64,000 nt of DNA from Rhodococcus sp. P-2 (GTDB taxonomy: Bacteria; Actinomycetota; Actinomycetes; Mycobacteriales; Mycobacteriaceae), in NCBI RefSeq assembly GCF_016598535.1, contig NZ_CP066779.1, positions 4,400,053 to 4,464,052 of the forward strand, in the 5' to 3' direction. The position numbers and the translations under genes are program-made. Positions 1-8,388 of the stretch are shown piece by piece (the first letter of the stretch is position 1; the number at the start of each line of letters is the position of its first letter). The notes below the pieces were generated by a model. That model did no database searches and was not told the DNA's origin. It was given only the letters and a program-made list of their open reading frames with translations.

Positions 1-741
1 CGACTGCTCGACGTCGGCTGCGGTTGGGGATCGATGGCATTGCATGCTGCCCAGAACTACGGCGTCGACGTTGTCGGGGTGTCACTGAGTAACGAGCAGG
101 TCGAGTACGCCAAGGGACGGGTTGCCGACGCGGGTCTGACCGATCGTATCGAGATTCGAGTGCAGGACTACCGCGACGTCGACGACGGACCGTACGACGC
201 GATTTCGAGCATCGGCATGTCCGAGCATGTGGGCCTTGCCAATTTGCCGGTGTACACGGCAAAACTCCACGATCTGCTCGTGCCCGAGGGGCGTCTTCTC
301 AATCACGCCATCGCGGCGGTGAAGTCGTTGTCGAACAAGGTCGATGACGGATCCAGTTTCATCGACCGGTACATCTTCCCGGACGGCGAGATACTTCCGC
401 TGAGTAAAACCATTGATGCGCTGGAACTTTCAGGGTTCGAGACGCGTGACAGCGAAGCATTGCGCGAGCATTACGCCTTGACGCTGCGCGCATGGGTCGA
501 GAACCTGCGCGAGAACTGGGACGCGGCAGTTCTTCAAGTCGGTGCTCCCCGGGTCCGAACCTGGTTGCTGTACCTCGCGGCCAGTGCGCTGGGTTTCGAG
601 GAGCCGCACCGGCTTACGATTCATCAGGTTCTGGCCGTCAAAACAGGGGATCGGGGGGCCAGCGGCATGGCCCGCTCACGTGAGAGTTGGTACCGACCGA
701 TTGAAGTCCCGCAGATCGAAACCGGTCCGCGTATCGACTGA
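1..741 (+). CDS. Cyclopropane-fatty-acid / mycolic acid methyltransferase family protein (5' truncated)
   Basis: The gene starts outside the window; the frame is open from base 1. The first visible residues, LLDVGCGWGSMAL, are SAM-binding motif I of class I methyltransferases. They are followed by VVGVSLSNEQVEYAK and, near codon 70, SIGMSEHVG, which fit the CFA synthase / mycobacterial CmaA-like family. Later motifs (SFIDRYIFPDGE, LREHYALTLRAW) are typical of the C-terminal half of that family. The family adds a methylene or methyl group to an unsaturated acyl chain of a phospholipid or mycolate precursor using SAM. The next gene (lipase) begins 14 bp after the stop, so the two are probably cotranscribed. 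Substrate class cannot be decided without the N-terminus. Confidence 0.85.
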   Translation, partial: RLLDVGCGWGSMALHAAQNYGVDVVGVSLSNEQVEYAKGRVADAGLTDRIEIRVQDYRDVDDGPYDAISSIGMSEHVGLANLPVYTAKLHDLLVPEGRLLNHAIAAVKSLSNKVDDGSSFIDRYIFPDGEILPLSKTIDALELSGFETRDSEALREHYALTLRAWVENLRENWDAAVLQVGAPRVRTWLLYLAASALGFEEPHRLTIHQVLAVKTGDRGASGMARSRESWYRPIEVPQIETGPRID

Positions 742-755
742 GGCCTATACGTTGG

Positions 756-2081
756 ATGTCCATGAGCACCCGGAAGGTTGTCCTCGCGGCAGTGAAGATT
801 TCTGCCGTTGCGGTATCGGCGCTTCTGCCGACGTCGCTGCTGTTCACACCGATGTCGAACGCCGAACCTGCGAACGATTTCTACGACGCGAGTCCGGGTG
901 ACGTCGGTGATCCGGGTTCGGTGATTCGGACGGAACCACTTCCGCTTGCCGGTGCAGTCGGCGGAGTGCCTGGTGTGGGGACTCGGATCCTGTATTCGAG
1001 TACCGACACCCACGGTTCCAAGGTTGCTGTGTCGGGCTCGTACCTGGAGCCGGCTGCCCCGTGGTCAGGAGTGGGCCCGCGCCCGACGGTTGTGATCGGT
1101 CCGGGCACGCAGGGCCAAGGTGATCAGTGCGCGCCGTCGAGGATGTTTCCCACTGCCGGTCAGCTCCGCCTGGCGGAACCCGGGAATCCGTCGAACTACG
1201 GTGCCGGTGTGGACAGTGTCGGTGTCAACTACGAGTCCGCTTTTGCATTTGCATTTCTTGCTCAGGGCGTTCGCGTGTTCGTCACCGACTACATCGGACT
1301 CGGAACACCCGGCGTCCATACCTACGTCAATCGCGCCGAGGAAGCGCATGCGATGTTGGACGGTGCACGCGCGGCCCGAGCCCTGGCGAAGGCAGGAGTG
1401 GACGATCCGATAGCGCTGTGGGGCCATTCACAGGGCGGCGGTGCCACTGCCGCTGCAACCGAACTCGCACCCGAATACGCGCCTGAGTTGAATCTGGTCG
1501 GGAGTTACGCGAGCGCGCCCCCGGCGGACCTGGCAAGCGTTCTACGTCATATCGACGGTACCGGTCTGATGGCTGCGATCGGCTACACGATCAACGGCGT
1601 TCTCGACCGATATCCCGCCGCCCGAGAGCCAATCGAGTCTCGACTCAACGACTACGGCCGAGCCGTGCTCGCCGACGTCGCCGGGCAATGCCTCATCGAT
1701 TCCCGAACCAAGTACGGGAAGCAGTCGACGGCGTCGTGGACCACAGACGGCCGACCCCTTGCCGATGTTGTGGAATCGGTACCGGAGATCCAGCAGGTGA
1801 TCGAGGAACAACGCATCGGGCGGCGAACCCCGGCGTCGCCGATCCTGGTCAACGGGGCGCTCAACGACGACTTCATCCCGTACGAGCAAACCCGGCGCCT
1901 GGTTCAGGACTGGTGCGCGCGCGGAGCCGAGGCGACGTTGTTCACCGACACCCTGCCTGCAGTGAATCCGGGGAGCGGTAACAACCACCTCGCGCCGGCG
2001 GTAGCGGATTTCGGTGTCGGATTGCAGTACGTGCTGGACAGATTCAACGGTAAGCCCTTGGTCGACACGTGCAACGCCTGA
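756..2081 (+). CDS. Secreted lipase/esterase (LIP family)
   Basis: 441 aa alpha/beta hydrolase. Residues 1-36 form a signal peptide (basic MSTRK, hydrophobic stretch, then SNAEP as the likely cleavage region). The nucleophile elbow GHSQGG places the catalytic serine at about Ser225; the preceding TDYIGLGTPGVHTYV and the later NDDFIPYEQT region fit the actinobacterial secretory lipase family, whose members hydrolyse acylglycerol or wax-type esters outside the membrane. ATG756 is used here; ATG762 is two codons in and equally possible. It follows the methyltransferase by 14 bp. Substrate is not determined by the sequence. Confidence 0.85.
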   Translation: MSMSTRKVVLAAVKISAVAVSALLPTSLLFTPMSNAEPANDFYDASPGDVGDPGSVIRTEPLPLAGAVGGVPGVGTRILYSSTDTHGSKVAVSGSYLEPAAPWSGVGPRPTVVIGPGTQGQGDQCAPSRMFPTAGQLRLAEPGNPSNYGAGVDSVGVNYESAFAFAFLAQGVRVFVTDYIGLGTPGVHTYVNRAEEAHAMLDGARAARALAKAGVDDPIALWGHSQGGGATAAATELAPEYAPELNLVGSYASAPPADLASVLRHIDGTGLMAAIGYTINGVLDRYPAAREPIESRLNDYGRAVLADVAGQCLIDSRTKYGKQSTASWTTDGRPLADVVESVPEIQQVIEEQRIGRRTPASPILVNGALNDDFIPYEQTRRLVQDWCARGAEATLFTDTLPAVNPGSGNNHLAPAVADFGVGLQYVLDRFNGKPLVDTCNA

Positions 2082-2111
2082 GACACCTGCATCTCGATTA
2101 CCCTGCGGCGT

Positions 2112-2139
2112 AACCACCGTCTCACTGCGAACGGTGGTT
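2112..2139. terminator. Inverted repeat after the lipase gene
   Basis: AACCACCGT (2112-2120) and ACGGTGGTT (2131-2139) form a perfect 9-bp stem with a 10-nt loop, 30 bp after the lipase stop. No T-run follows. It covers the TTG that could start the next gene, so it is either a weak terminator or a structure controlling that gene's translation. Confidence 0.4.
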
Positions 2140-2149
2140 GACTGACCCC

Positions 2150-2821
2150 GTGAACGATCGATCGCACGACCTTCCGATCAAACCCGTTCCTCGCAGCGCG
2201 CTAGGTGCTGGGCCCGCACTGAGAGTGTCGACGGGACTGCTGCTCGGTGTCGCGGCAGGTGTCGTGATGGCATGGGTCGGCTACCCGCGGTTCGCGTTCC
2301 TGATCGGCTGGGATGTCGCGGCGACGGTGTTCACGGTGTGGACGTGGATTCTGGTCTGGCCCTTCGATGCGACGCTCACCGCGAGCCACGCAACGCGGGA
2401 AGAACCGGCGCGCAACGTCGCACACCTGCTGATTCTCGGCGCTGCCGTCGCGAGCCTGGTCGGTATCGCGTTCCTGCTCTTGGCGGCACCCGACGGACAT
2501 CACTACCAAGTCGTGGCGGCATCGGTTGCTGTCGGCAGCGTCGTGATCTCGTGGCTGGCGGTCCACACGCTCTTCGCCCTCGGATATGCGCGGCTGTACT
2601 ACTCCGGCCCTGACGGCGGAATCGACTTCAATCAGGAAGAACCGCCGAGATACAGCGATTTCGCCTACGTGGCGTACACGGTCGGGATGAGCTTCGCGAT
2701 TTCCGACACCAACTTGAAGTCGTCGGACATGCGCGCGATGGCGCTCGGCCACGCACTGCTGTCGTACCTCTTCGGTTCGGTGATCGTGGCGTCCGTCGTC
2801 AACTTGATTGCAGGCCTGTGA
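2150..2821 (+). CDS. DUF1345 family integral membrane protein
   Basis: About 223 aa with five hydrophobic segments (around [63 protein letters not shown] and the C-terminal [17 protein letters not shown]). The spacing and the [18 protein letters not shown] segment match the DUF1345 family of inner-membrane proteins of unknown function. A TTG at 2138 would add four codons but lies inside a hairpin; GTG2150 is preferred although neither start has a convincing ribosome-binding site. It converges on the LysE gene, and both stop codons fall in a tandem duplication. Confidence 0.75.
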   Translation: MNDRSHDLPIKPVPRSALGAGPALRVSTGLLLGVAAGVVMAWVGYPRFAFLIGWDVAATVFTVWTWILVWPFDATLTASHATREEPARNVAHLLILGAAVASLVGIAFLLLAAPDGHHYQVVAASVAVGSVVISWLAVHTLFALGYARLYYSGPDGGIDFNQEEPPRYSDFAYVAYTVGMSFAISDTNLKSSDMRAMALGHALLSYLFGSVIVASVVNLIAGL

Positions 2822-2850
2822 GCAATCAAGCCGTGTGAGCGATCAAGCCG
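2817..2850. repeat. 17-bp tandem duplication at a convergent gene end
   Basis: TGTGAGCAATCAAGCCG (2817-2833) is followed directly by TGTGAGCGATCAAGCCG (2834-2850), one mismatch. The first copy supplies the stop of the DUF1345 gene (plus strand), the second the stop of the LysE gene (minus strand). Confidence 0.85.
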
Positions 2851-3472
2851 CTGCGCGTCCGATGCTCGAGAGGAAGCCGGCGGCTCCGAAGAACAGGCCG
2901 GCGAACACTCGATTGGTGGTTCGTTGTTGTTTGGGGGAGCGCATCAAGGTAAGTACCCGTACGGCCAGCCCGGTGTATCCGGTCATCACGATCACGTCGA
3001 CTGCGCACATCGTGGCGGCGATGATCAGATACTGCGGCAGCAGCGGTGCCGCAGGGTCCAGGAACTGTGGGAGCACTGCGAGCATGAAAACGACGGCCTT
3101 CGGGTTGCTCGCGTTCACGAGAAATGCGCGAAGCATCATCATCGGGCCGGAACTGCTCGCGGTTGCTTCGTCGGTCTCCACTTCGGTGGGCGCTGACCGC
3201 CACTGCCTGACTCCCAGATAGACGAGGTATGCGACACCGAACCACTTGATCAAGGAAAAGGCCACGGTCGAACTGGCGAGAATTGCACCGACCCCGGCCG
3301 CGACAATGCCGATCTGCAGCAACAATCCCAATTGCAACCCGAAGATGTTCCAGTAACCTCGCCGCAGGCCGTAGGCAAGCCCCGACGACATCGACGCAAT
3401 GGCGCCGGCCCCCGGTGACAGGCTGATCACCCAACTTGCTCCGAAGAAGGCCAACCAGACGTGCCAACTCAT
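2843..3472 (-). CDS. LysE/RhtB family amino acid exporter
   Basis: 209 aa with about six membrane segments. The N-terminal SPGAGAIASMSSGLAYGLRRG is the family signature and LIKWFGVAYLVYLGVRQWRS matches its conserved middle part. Members export amino acids or related metabolites. The start is ATG3472 because AAAGGA lies nine bases upstream on the minus strand; an upstream TTG (3508) would add 12 codons without a better site. It is a single gene, convergent with the DUF1345 gene. The transported substrate is unknown. Confidence 0.85.
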   Translation of the reverse strand: MSWHVWLAFFGASWVISLSPGAGAIASMSSGLAYGLRRGYWNIFGLQLGLLLQIGIVAAGVGAILASSTVAFSLIKWFGVAYLVYLGVRQWRSAPTEVETDEATASSSGPMMMLRAFLVNASNPKAVVFMLAVLPQFLDPAAPLLPQYLIIAATMCAVDVIVMTGYTGLAVRVLTLMRSPKQQRTTNRVFAGLFFGAAGFLSSIGRAAA

Positions 3473-3582
3473 GTCGAATGTCCTTTGATCGGGGAATACT
3501 CCCGACAACGAGCACGCGCGGGATCAGAAAAGTGTAGACGGACTGTCCTGCTCACTGCTCGCTGCAGTGCAATGATCGGGAG

Positions 3583-4239
3583 ATGACGCCGTACCCCGTA
3601 CTCGACCTGACACCCGACGAATTACTGACCACGACGCGCACGGTTCGAAAGCGTCTGGATCTGACCCGTCCCGTGCCGTTGGATCTGGTGAAGGAGTGCC
3701 TCCAGATCGCCTTGCAAGCACCCTCCGGTTCGAATCGTCAGGGGTGGCAATGGATGGTGGTGACCGATCCGGCACTGCGAGCGGCTGTCGGGCAGATCTA
3801 CAAGGAAGTCACCGACGAGTACCTCGCTTCTCATGGTTCGGCGGCAAAACTCTTCGCCGACGATCCCGATCGTGCGCCGATCCAACAGCGCGTAGGAACC
3901 AGCGTCGCGTGGCTCGGTGAGCACATGGGCGAGGTACCGGTTCTTCTCATTCCATGTATCAAGGCAGGAAAGACACTGCCGGAGGGAAATCAGGCAGGGT
4001 TGTGGGGGTCGCTCCTTCCCGCCGCGTGGAGTTACGCCCTGGCCGCGCGGGCACGTGGACTCGGTACGGCGTGGACGACATTGCACCTGCAGCGTGAAGC
4101 GGAAGTTGCCGAGCTGCTGGGCATTCCGGCCGGATTCCATCAAGCGGCATTGATTCCCACGGCGTACTTCACCGGAGAGACGTTCAAACCAGCCGCCCGC
4201 GAACCGGTCGACAATGTGCTGCACGTGGACCGATGGTGA
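3583..4239 (+). CDS. Nitroreductase family protein
   Basis: 218 aa. The N-terminal TTTRTVRKRLDLTRPVP is the FMN-phosphate-binding region of NfsB-type nitroreductases (R-x-x-R), QAPSGSNRQGWQW is the second FMN contact, and the C-terminal AARARGLGTAWTTLHL is the conserved flavin/dimer helix. The family reduces nitroaromatics, quinones or enones with NAD(P)H. GGGAG sits just before ATG3583. The last seven bases overlap the start of the next gene, so translation is probably coupled. Confidence 0.85.
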   Translation: MTPYPVLDLTPDELLTTTRTVRKRLDLTRPVPLDLVKECLQIALQAPSGSNRQGWQWMVVTDPALRAAVGQIYKEVTDEYLASHGSAAKLFADDPDRAPIQQRVGTSVAWLGEHMGEVPVLLIPCIKAGKTLPEGNQAGLWGSLLPAAWSYALAARARGLGTAWTTLHLQREAEVAELLGIPAGFHQAALIPTAYFTGETFKPAAREPVDNVLHVDRW

Positions 4240-4838
4240 GCCTGATCTACTCGGCGATCTGTTCGATCGACGGGTATGTGGCTGATGAGCAGGGGAACTT
4301 CGACTGGGCGGTTCCCGACGCGCAGGTCCATTCGTTCGTCAACGAGCTCGAGCGGGGAGTCGGCACGTACCTACTCGGGCGCAAGATGTACGAGACCATG
4401 ATTCCCTGGGAAGCAATGGCACACGGGGGCCTTCACGGCTCTTCGGTGTCGGGAGGTTCTTCGGTTCCGGAAGAGTTTGCCGGAATCGAGGCGGCGACTG
4501 TCGAGTTCGCCGAAATCTGGGGCGGTATCGACAAAGTCGTGTACTCCACGACGCTGACCGAGGTGTCGACGGCGCGCACAACAATTGTCCGAGACTTCGA
4601 CGCCGACGCCGTTCGTGCGCTCCAGAGTGAAGCGGTGCAAGATATCTCGATCGGCGGTCCGACCGTTGCAGCATGTGCTTTCGCGGCGGGACTGGTCGAC
4701 GAATGCAGGCTCTTCCTCTGCCCGGTGAGCGTCGGGGGCGGACTGCGCGCTCTCCCTGAAGGAAGGCTCGACCTGCAGTTGCTCGAGGAGCGGACATTCG
4801 ACGGTGGCGTGATCTATCTGCGGTACGCCGTGCGCTAG
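4233..4838 (+). CDS. RibD C-terminal / dihydrofolate-reductase-like protein
   Basis: 201 aa. LIYSAICSIDGYVADEQG at the N-terminus, YLLGRKMYETM and the C-terminal SIGGPTVAACAFAAGLVDE / PVSVGGGLRALPEG are the hallmarks of the RibD-C/DHFR-fold reductase family, which uses NADPH; most members are not riboflavin enzymes and have no known substrate. It overlaps the nitroreductase by 7 bp and the convergent TauE gene by 4 bp. A role together with the nitroreductase in redox metabolism is an inference from the overlap only. Confidence 0.8.
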   Translation: MVSLIYSAICSIDGYVADEQGNFDWAVPDAQVHSFVNELERGVGTYLLGRKMYETMIPWEAMAHGGLHGSSVSGGSSVPEEFAGIEAATVEFAEIWGGIDKVVYSTTLTEVSTARTTIVRDFDADAVRALQSEAVQDISIGGPTVAACAFAAGLVDECRLFLCPVSVGGGLRALPEGRLDLQLLEERTFDGGVIYLRYAVR

Positions 4839-5710
4839 GCAATCACCATCACCGTCGTGACGACACAGAGTAGAGCGATATAGGCGCAGGCATGAACGCG
4901 GTCCGGGATGACGCCGACAAATCGTCGGCTCAGCGCAATCGCCGGTAGAGAGCCGACGAGCAACGCACAGACCGCCAGAAGGTCGACGGCGCCGACTCTG
5001 CCCGCCGACAGATCCGAGGCCGTGATGCCCCCTGATGCGGCCGCGTACACCGCAGTCGCGACGACAGCGACAGGCAGGCTCAACGGGTTTGCGCTAGCGG
5101 CGGCGTCGGCCATCGGAACTCCGCCGCGTCGCATCATCGGAACCGTCATGACGCTGCCGCCTACGCCGAGGAAACTTGCGACAGCGCCGATTCCGATTCC
5201 GGCTGTGCGGAGACCGTGCGGGCCAAGATGGTCCCGAGGTACGTGAGGTGTCAGAAATCCTTGTCGCAGAAGACTGTCCAGGATCGTCACGACGAGGTAG
5301 AGCACGAACAGAATCCGGACGACGGCGTCGTCGACGTGGCCCGCCGCGACCGCTCCCAGGCCTGCTCCGACTGCGACGGGGCCGATCAGAGGCCGGATGT
5401 ACTCCGTCCGAAGCCGTCCTGAGTTCCTGAATGCGACTGTGGCACTGAGTGAATTGACGACCATCACGGCCGCCGAGGATGCGACGGCAACATGCATCGG
5501 ATCGACGACGTCCGGCCGAAGCGTGGATGCAGCGTAAACGACTGGGACGGTGACAAATCCGCCACCGAACCCGAAGAGAACGGTGGTGACTCCGGTCAAG
5601 GCGCCGAAAGTGAGCAGGATGAGGGCGTAGTGAAGCACTTGATGAACGGTAGCGATTTCGCCGCTGGCGCACATTCGAAGGTTCGCCACGTTCCATTGTG
5701 AATCAGACAC
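4835..5710 (-). CDS. TauE/SafE family sulfite/anion exporter
   Basis: 291 aa from GTG5710 with eight or so membrane helices. ALTGVTTVLFGFGGGFVTVP and the second half-repeat GIGAVASFLGVGGSVMTVPMM are the paired glycine-rich motifs of the TauE/SafE permease family, which exports sulfite, sulfoacetate or related anions. The first 25 residues are hydrophilic and unlike the family, so a start further in (GTG or ATG at codons 8 and 12) is possible. It is divergent from the AraC gene with only 20 bp between them, suggesting the AraC protein controls it. Confidence 0.8.
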   Translation of the reverse strand: MSDSQWNVANLRMCASGEIATVHQVLHYALILLTFGALTGVTTVLFGFGGGFVTVPVVYAASTLRPDVVDPMHVAVASSAAVMVVNSLSATVAFRNSGRLRTEYIRPLIGPVAVGAGLGAVAAGHVDDAVVRILFVLYLVVTILDSLLRQGFLTPHVPRDHLGPHGLRTAGIGIGAVASFLGVGGSVMTVPMMRRGGVPMADAAASANPLSLPVAVVATAVYAAASGGITASDLSAGRVGAVDLLAVCALLVGSLPAIALSRRFVGVIPDRVHACAYIALLCVVTTVMVIA

Positions 5711-5730
5711 GGACTCGGTAGGTTCCTCCG

Positions 5731-6534
5731 GTGCGCAACATCTCGATCAACGACGTCGATCACTCACCTCGCAGCGTTCTCGCAATCGGAACCGACTACC
5801 CGCCCGGTCACGTGCTGGCCGCCCACGAACATCGACGCGCCCAGTTCCTTTTCGCTGTGAACGGCGCGATGAACGTCGAAACCGAAGACGGTGAGTGGAC
5901 GGTTCTGCCGTCCAATGCGGTCATGATTCCCGCCGGTGTCGCTCATGCGGTGACGATGGACGGCGTCAGCACGCGAAGCCTCTACATCGAACCGTCCGCG
6001 GCGCCGTGGTTCCCGGTCAGGTGTCGAGTCGTCGCGGTGTCGTCACTTCTGCGTGAACTGCTGGTCGCTGCAGTCGACATGGACGTCGAGTTGAACGTGG
6101 AGGACGACTTCCCCGCCCACGGGCGCGGCGCCGCGGTATTTCAGCTGATCCTGCACGAACTTCGTGATCTTGCGCCCCTGCCTGTGGAACTCCCGCTGCC
6201 GCGGCACCCGGGATTGCGGGCGTTGTGCACGAGGTATCTCACAGGCCCGTCGATCCACGACTCACCCACGCGGTGGGCCGAGCAACTCCATATCAGTGAA
6301 CGAACACTGCACCGCTTGCTGATCTCGGAAACGGGGATCAGCGCGTCGTCGTGGATGCAGCGCGCCTGCATTCTTCATGCGCTTCCGAAACTCTCTGCCG
6401 GTGCCAGTGTGACAGCCGTTGCGTCTGAACTCGGATACTCGACGCCGGCCGCCTTCACCGCGATGTGCACCCGAGTCTCGGGTGCACCGCCCAGTAGCTA
6501 TCGGGCGCGCGTCACGACACAGACACCGGAATGA
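5731..6534 (+). CDS. AraC family transcriptional regulator with cupin sensor domain
   Basis: 267 aa. The N-terminal half is a cupin (YPPGHVLAAHEHRRAQFLFAVNG, then VMIPAGVAHAVTMDG), the usual ligand pocket. The C-terminal third carries two helix-turn-helix units (WAEQLHISERTLHRLLISETG and VTAVASELGYSTPAAFTAMC). Start GTG5731. It is divergent from the TauE/SafE permease across 20 bp and most likely regulates it. The 3' end overlaps the convergent gene by 23 bp. Confidence 0.85.
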   Translation: MRNISINDVDHSPRSVLAIGTDYPPGHVLAAHEHRRAQFLFAVNGAMNVETEDGEWTVLPSNAVMIPAGVAHAVTMDGVSTRSLYIEPSAAPWFPVRCRVVAVSSLLRELLVAAVDMDVELNVEDDFPAHGRGAAVFQLILHELRDLAPLPVELPLPRHPGLRALCTRYLTGPSIHDSPTRWAEQLHISERTLHRLLISETGISASSWMQRACILHALPKLSAGASVTAVASELGYSTPAAFTAMCTRVSGAPPSSYRARVTTQTPE

Positions 6535-6961
6535 TGTCGGCGACGACGTCGTGGATGAGACCGTCACGGACTTCGAAGGTTTCACGAATCTCCACGGTCA
6601 TCAGGCGCGTGCCACCGATTCCCGCGTCCAGCAGGTAGGTGGTCGAGACGATGTCCCCGGCTTCCGACATCTCGAGGTCGCGAACACCCTGGATGACGCG
6701 GTATTGGATGCCGTTTTCGAGGTCTGCGGACATCTGTGGTCCCGAGAAGCCGGTCTTGATTCCGGCTTCGACGCGCGTCGCATCCGGGGCGAAGTGGACA
6801 TCGGAGACGTCATGGGAGACCAGGGCGTCGATGTAGGCACGTGCCTGCGCCTCGCGGGGTGAATCGGCCGGGTTGGGGGCTGCGGTCGCAGCGCCTCCGG
6901 CGACCAGGATCAGGGCAGCGGTGGCAGCGGCAGTTCCGGCGATATTTCGCAGTGTTCGCAT
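6512..6961 (-). CDS. Small secreted protein, DUF8021-like
   Basis: 149 aa. Residues 1-28 are a signal peptide (MRTLRNIAGTAAATAALIL then GGAATAAPN). The mature part (REAQARAYIDALVSHDVSDVHFAPD...) has an NTF2-like pattern and resembles proteins with the DUF8021 domain; function unknown. ATG6961 is chosen because AGGA precedes it at six bases; the longer open frame upstream is not coding-like. It lies 46 bp downstream of the GH1 gene on the same strand, so the two secreted proteins are probably expressed together. Confidence 0.7.
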   Translation of the reverse strand: MRTLRNIAGTAAATAALILVAGGAATAAPNPADSPREAQARAYIDALVSHDVSDVHFAPDATRVEAGIKTGFSGPQMSADLENGIQYRVIQGVRDLEMSEAGDIVSTTYLLDAGIGGTRLMTVEIRETFEVRDGLIHDVVADIIPVSVS

Positions 6962-7007
6962 GAGGCATCCTAACGACGGAGAGGGCAGGAAATTCGGAAA
7001 ACGGCCT

Positions 7008-8297
7008 TCATCGAGTAGCCGTACAGCTGCGGGGAGGATCGACGAGCGAGCAGAAAGCCGGAGCCATGACGGGCACGTAGTCGGCGCCGACGCCGTTGTC
7101 GTGAATGATTCGGCGGTAGGTGTCGACGCCGTCGGTCGGGATTCGAACCGCAGTGGGATCGCCGAGAACATCGACCGTGTAGAGCCCGAATCGAGGTCGG
7201 TAAGAACCCCATTCGTAGTTGTCGGTAATCGACCAGTAGTTGTAGCCGATCACGTCGGCGCCGTCTTCTCGGGCGCGTTCCATCCAATAGATGTGATCGC
7301 GTAGATGATTCGAGCGTGTGTATCCGTCGGCGCGCGGCGCTCCGTTGTCAGTGGGCATGCCGTTCTCGACGATGTAGAGGGGGAGTTCTGGATACTTGCC
7401 GGAGTACCGCATCAATGCGTCGTACAGGCCTTCGGGTTGTGGCGTGACGTTGTAGAACTCGTCGAGTGCGGCGTACGCGGCAGTCGGATTGTTCAGGGCC
7501 ACACCGTAGTAGTAGTCGATCCCGAGAAAGTCGAGCTTGTCGCGCACCCGATCCGTGAATACCGAATCGATCGCCTCGGACACGCCGGGAATGAAGGAGA
7601 AATTACTGCTCACGCGAGCACCGGGATCGAGAACATGGATGCGATCGTAGATCGCCCGGTGGACTCGGACCAATGAGTCGAACATCGACGGCGCCTGGGT
7701 GAGTGCGATTCCGCCGTAGGTCAATTCACGCTGAACGTACACAGTCGGCTCGTTGATCGTGATCCACAGCGCCCCGATTCCCGAGTACCGCTCGACTACC
7801 TTCTCTGCGTTGACCAGCCAATCGGCTTCCGTCTTCGGATTTGTCCAGCCGCCTTGATCGACAACCCATCCCGGATACACCCAGTGGTCGAGCGTGATCA
7901 TCGGAGTCATGCCCCGCGCGCGGATGTGAGCCACCACGTCGTCGTAGTACGCGAATTCGGTCTCGTTCCAGCTCCCGGCGGCGGGCTGAACTCGCGCCCA
8001 CTCGACGCCGAATCGGAAAACCTTCGATCCCAGATCGGCCGCCCGGTCGATGTCCTCGGCGTAGCGATGGCGAAAGTCGACCGAGTCACCGATCTTGTCG
8101 TGGGTTCGTCCGGAATCGGAGTATCGAGACCAGTTGCTGTCCGGTGACGAACCTTCCGATTGGAATCCGGAGGTGGCAACACCCCAGAGGAAGTCATCCG
8201 GTGCCTCCGCCGAGGCGCGAGCGGGAAGGGCCAGCGCCCCGAACAGACACGTCAGTGCCATCAGCGCAGGCGCAATAGACCGTGACAGGGCTCCCAT
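7008..8297 (-). CDS. Secreted glycoside hydrolase family 1 protein
   Basis: 429 aa with a signal peptide (about 1-30, ending ARASAEA). DDFLWGVATSGFQSEG is the GH1 N-terminal signature. ITINEP holds the acid/base Glu183 and YIVENG the nucleophile Glu311, and NYWSITDNYEWGSYRPRFGLYTVD is the aglycone-binding block, so the active site is intact. GH1 enzymes cleave terminal beta-glucosides, galactosides or related sugars with retention. Secretion is unusual for bacterial GH1, which is mostly cytoplasmic. It lies between an arabinosyltransferase and a small secreted protein on the same strand; a role on cell-envelope glycans is an inference. Confidence 0.85.
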   Translation of the reverse strand: MGALSRSIAPALMALTCLFGALALPARASAEAPDDFLWGVATSGFQSEGSSPDSNWSRYSDSGRTHDKIGDSVDFRHRYAEDIDRAADLGSKVFRFGVEWARVQPAAGSWNETEFAYYDDVVAHIRARGMTPMITLDHWVYPGWVVDQGGWTNPKTEADWLVNAEKVVERYSGIGALWITINEPTVYVQRELTYGGIALTQAPSMFDSLVRVHRAIYDRIHVLDPGARVSSNFSFIPGVSEAIDSVFTDRVRDKLDFLGIDYYYGVALNNPTAAYAALDEFYNVTPQPEGLYDALMRYSGKYPELPLYIVENGMPTDNGAPRADGYTRSNHLRDHIYWMERAREDGADVIGYNYWSITDNYEWGSYRPRFGLYTVDVLGDPTAVRIPTDGVDTYRRIIHDNGVGADYVPVMAPAFCSLVDPPRSCTATR

Positions 8298-8388
8298 GCC
8301 AGGGAGACTAAGTCATACAAGTGTCCAGTCGCAGGCGTTTCGTCCGATCCGCCTGCCACTGGACCGCGTCACTCAGTCACCCTGCCGC

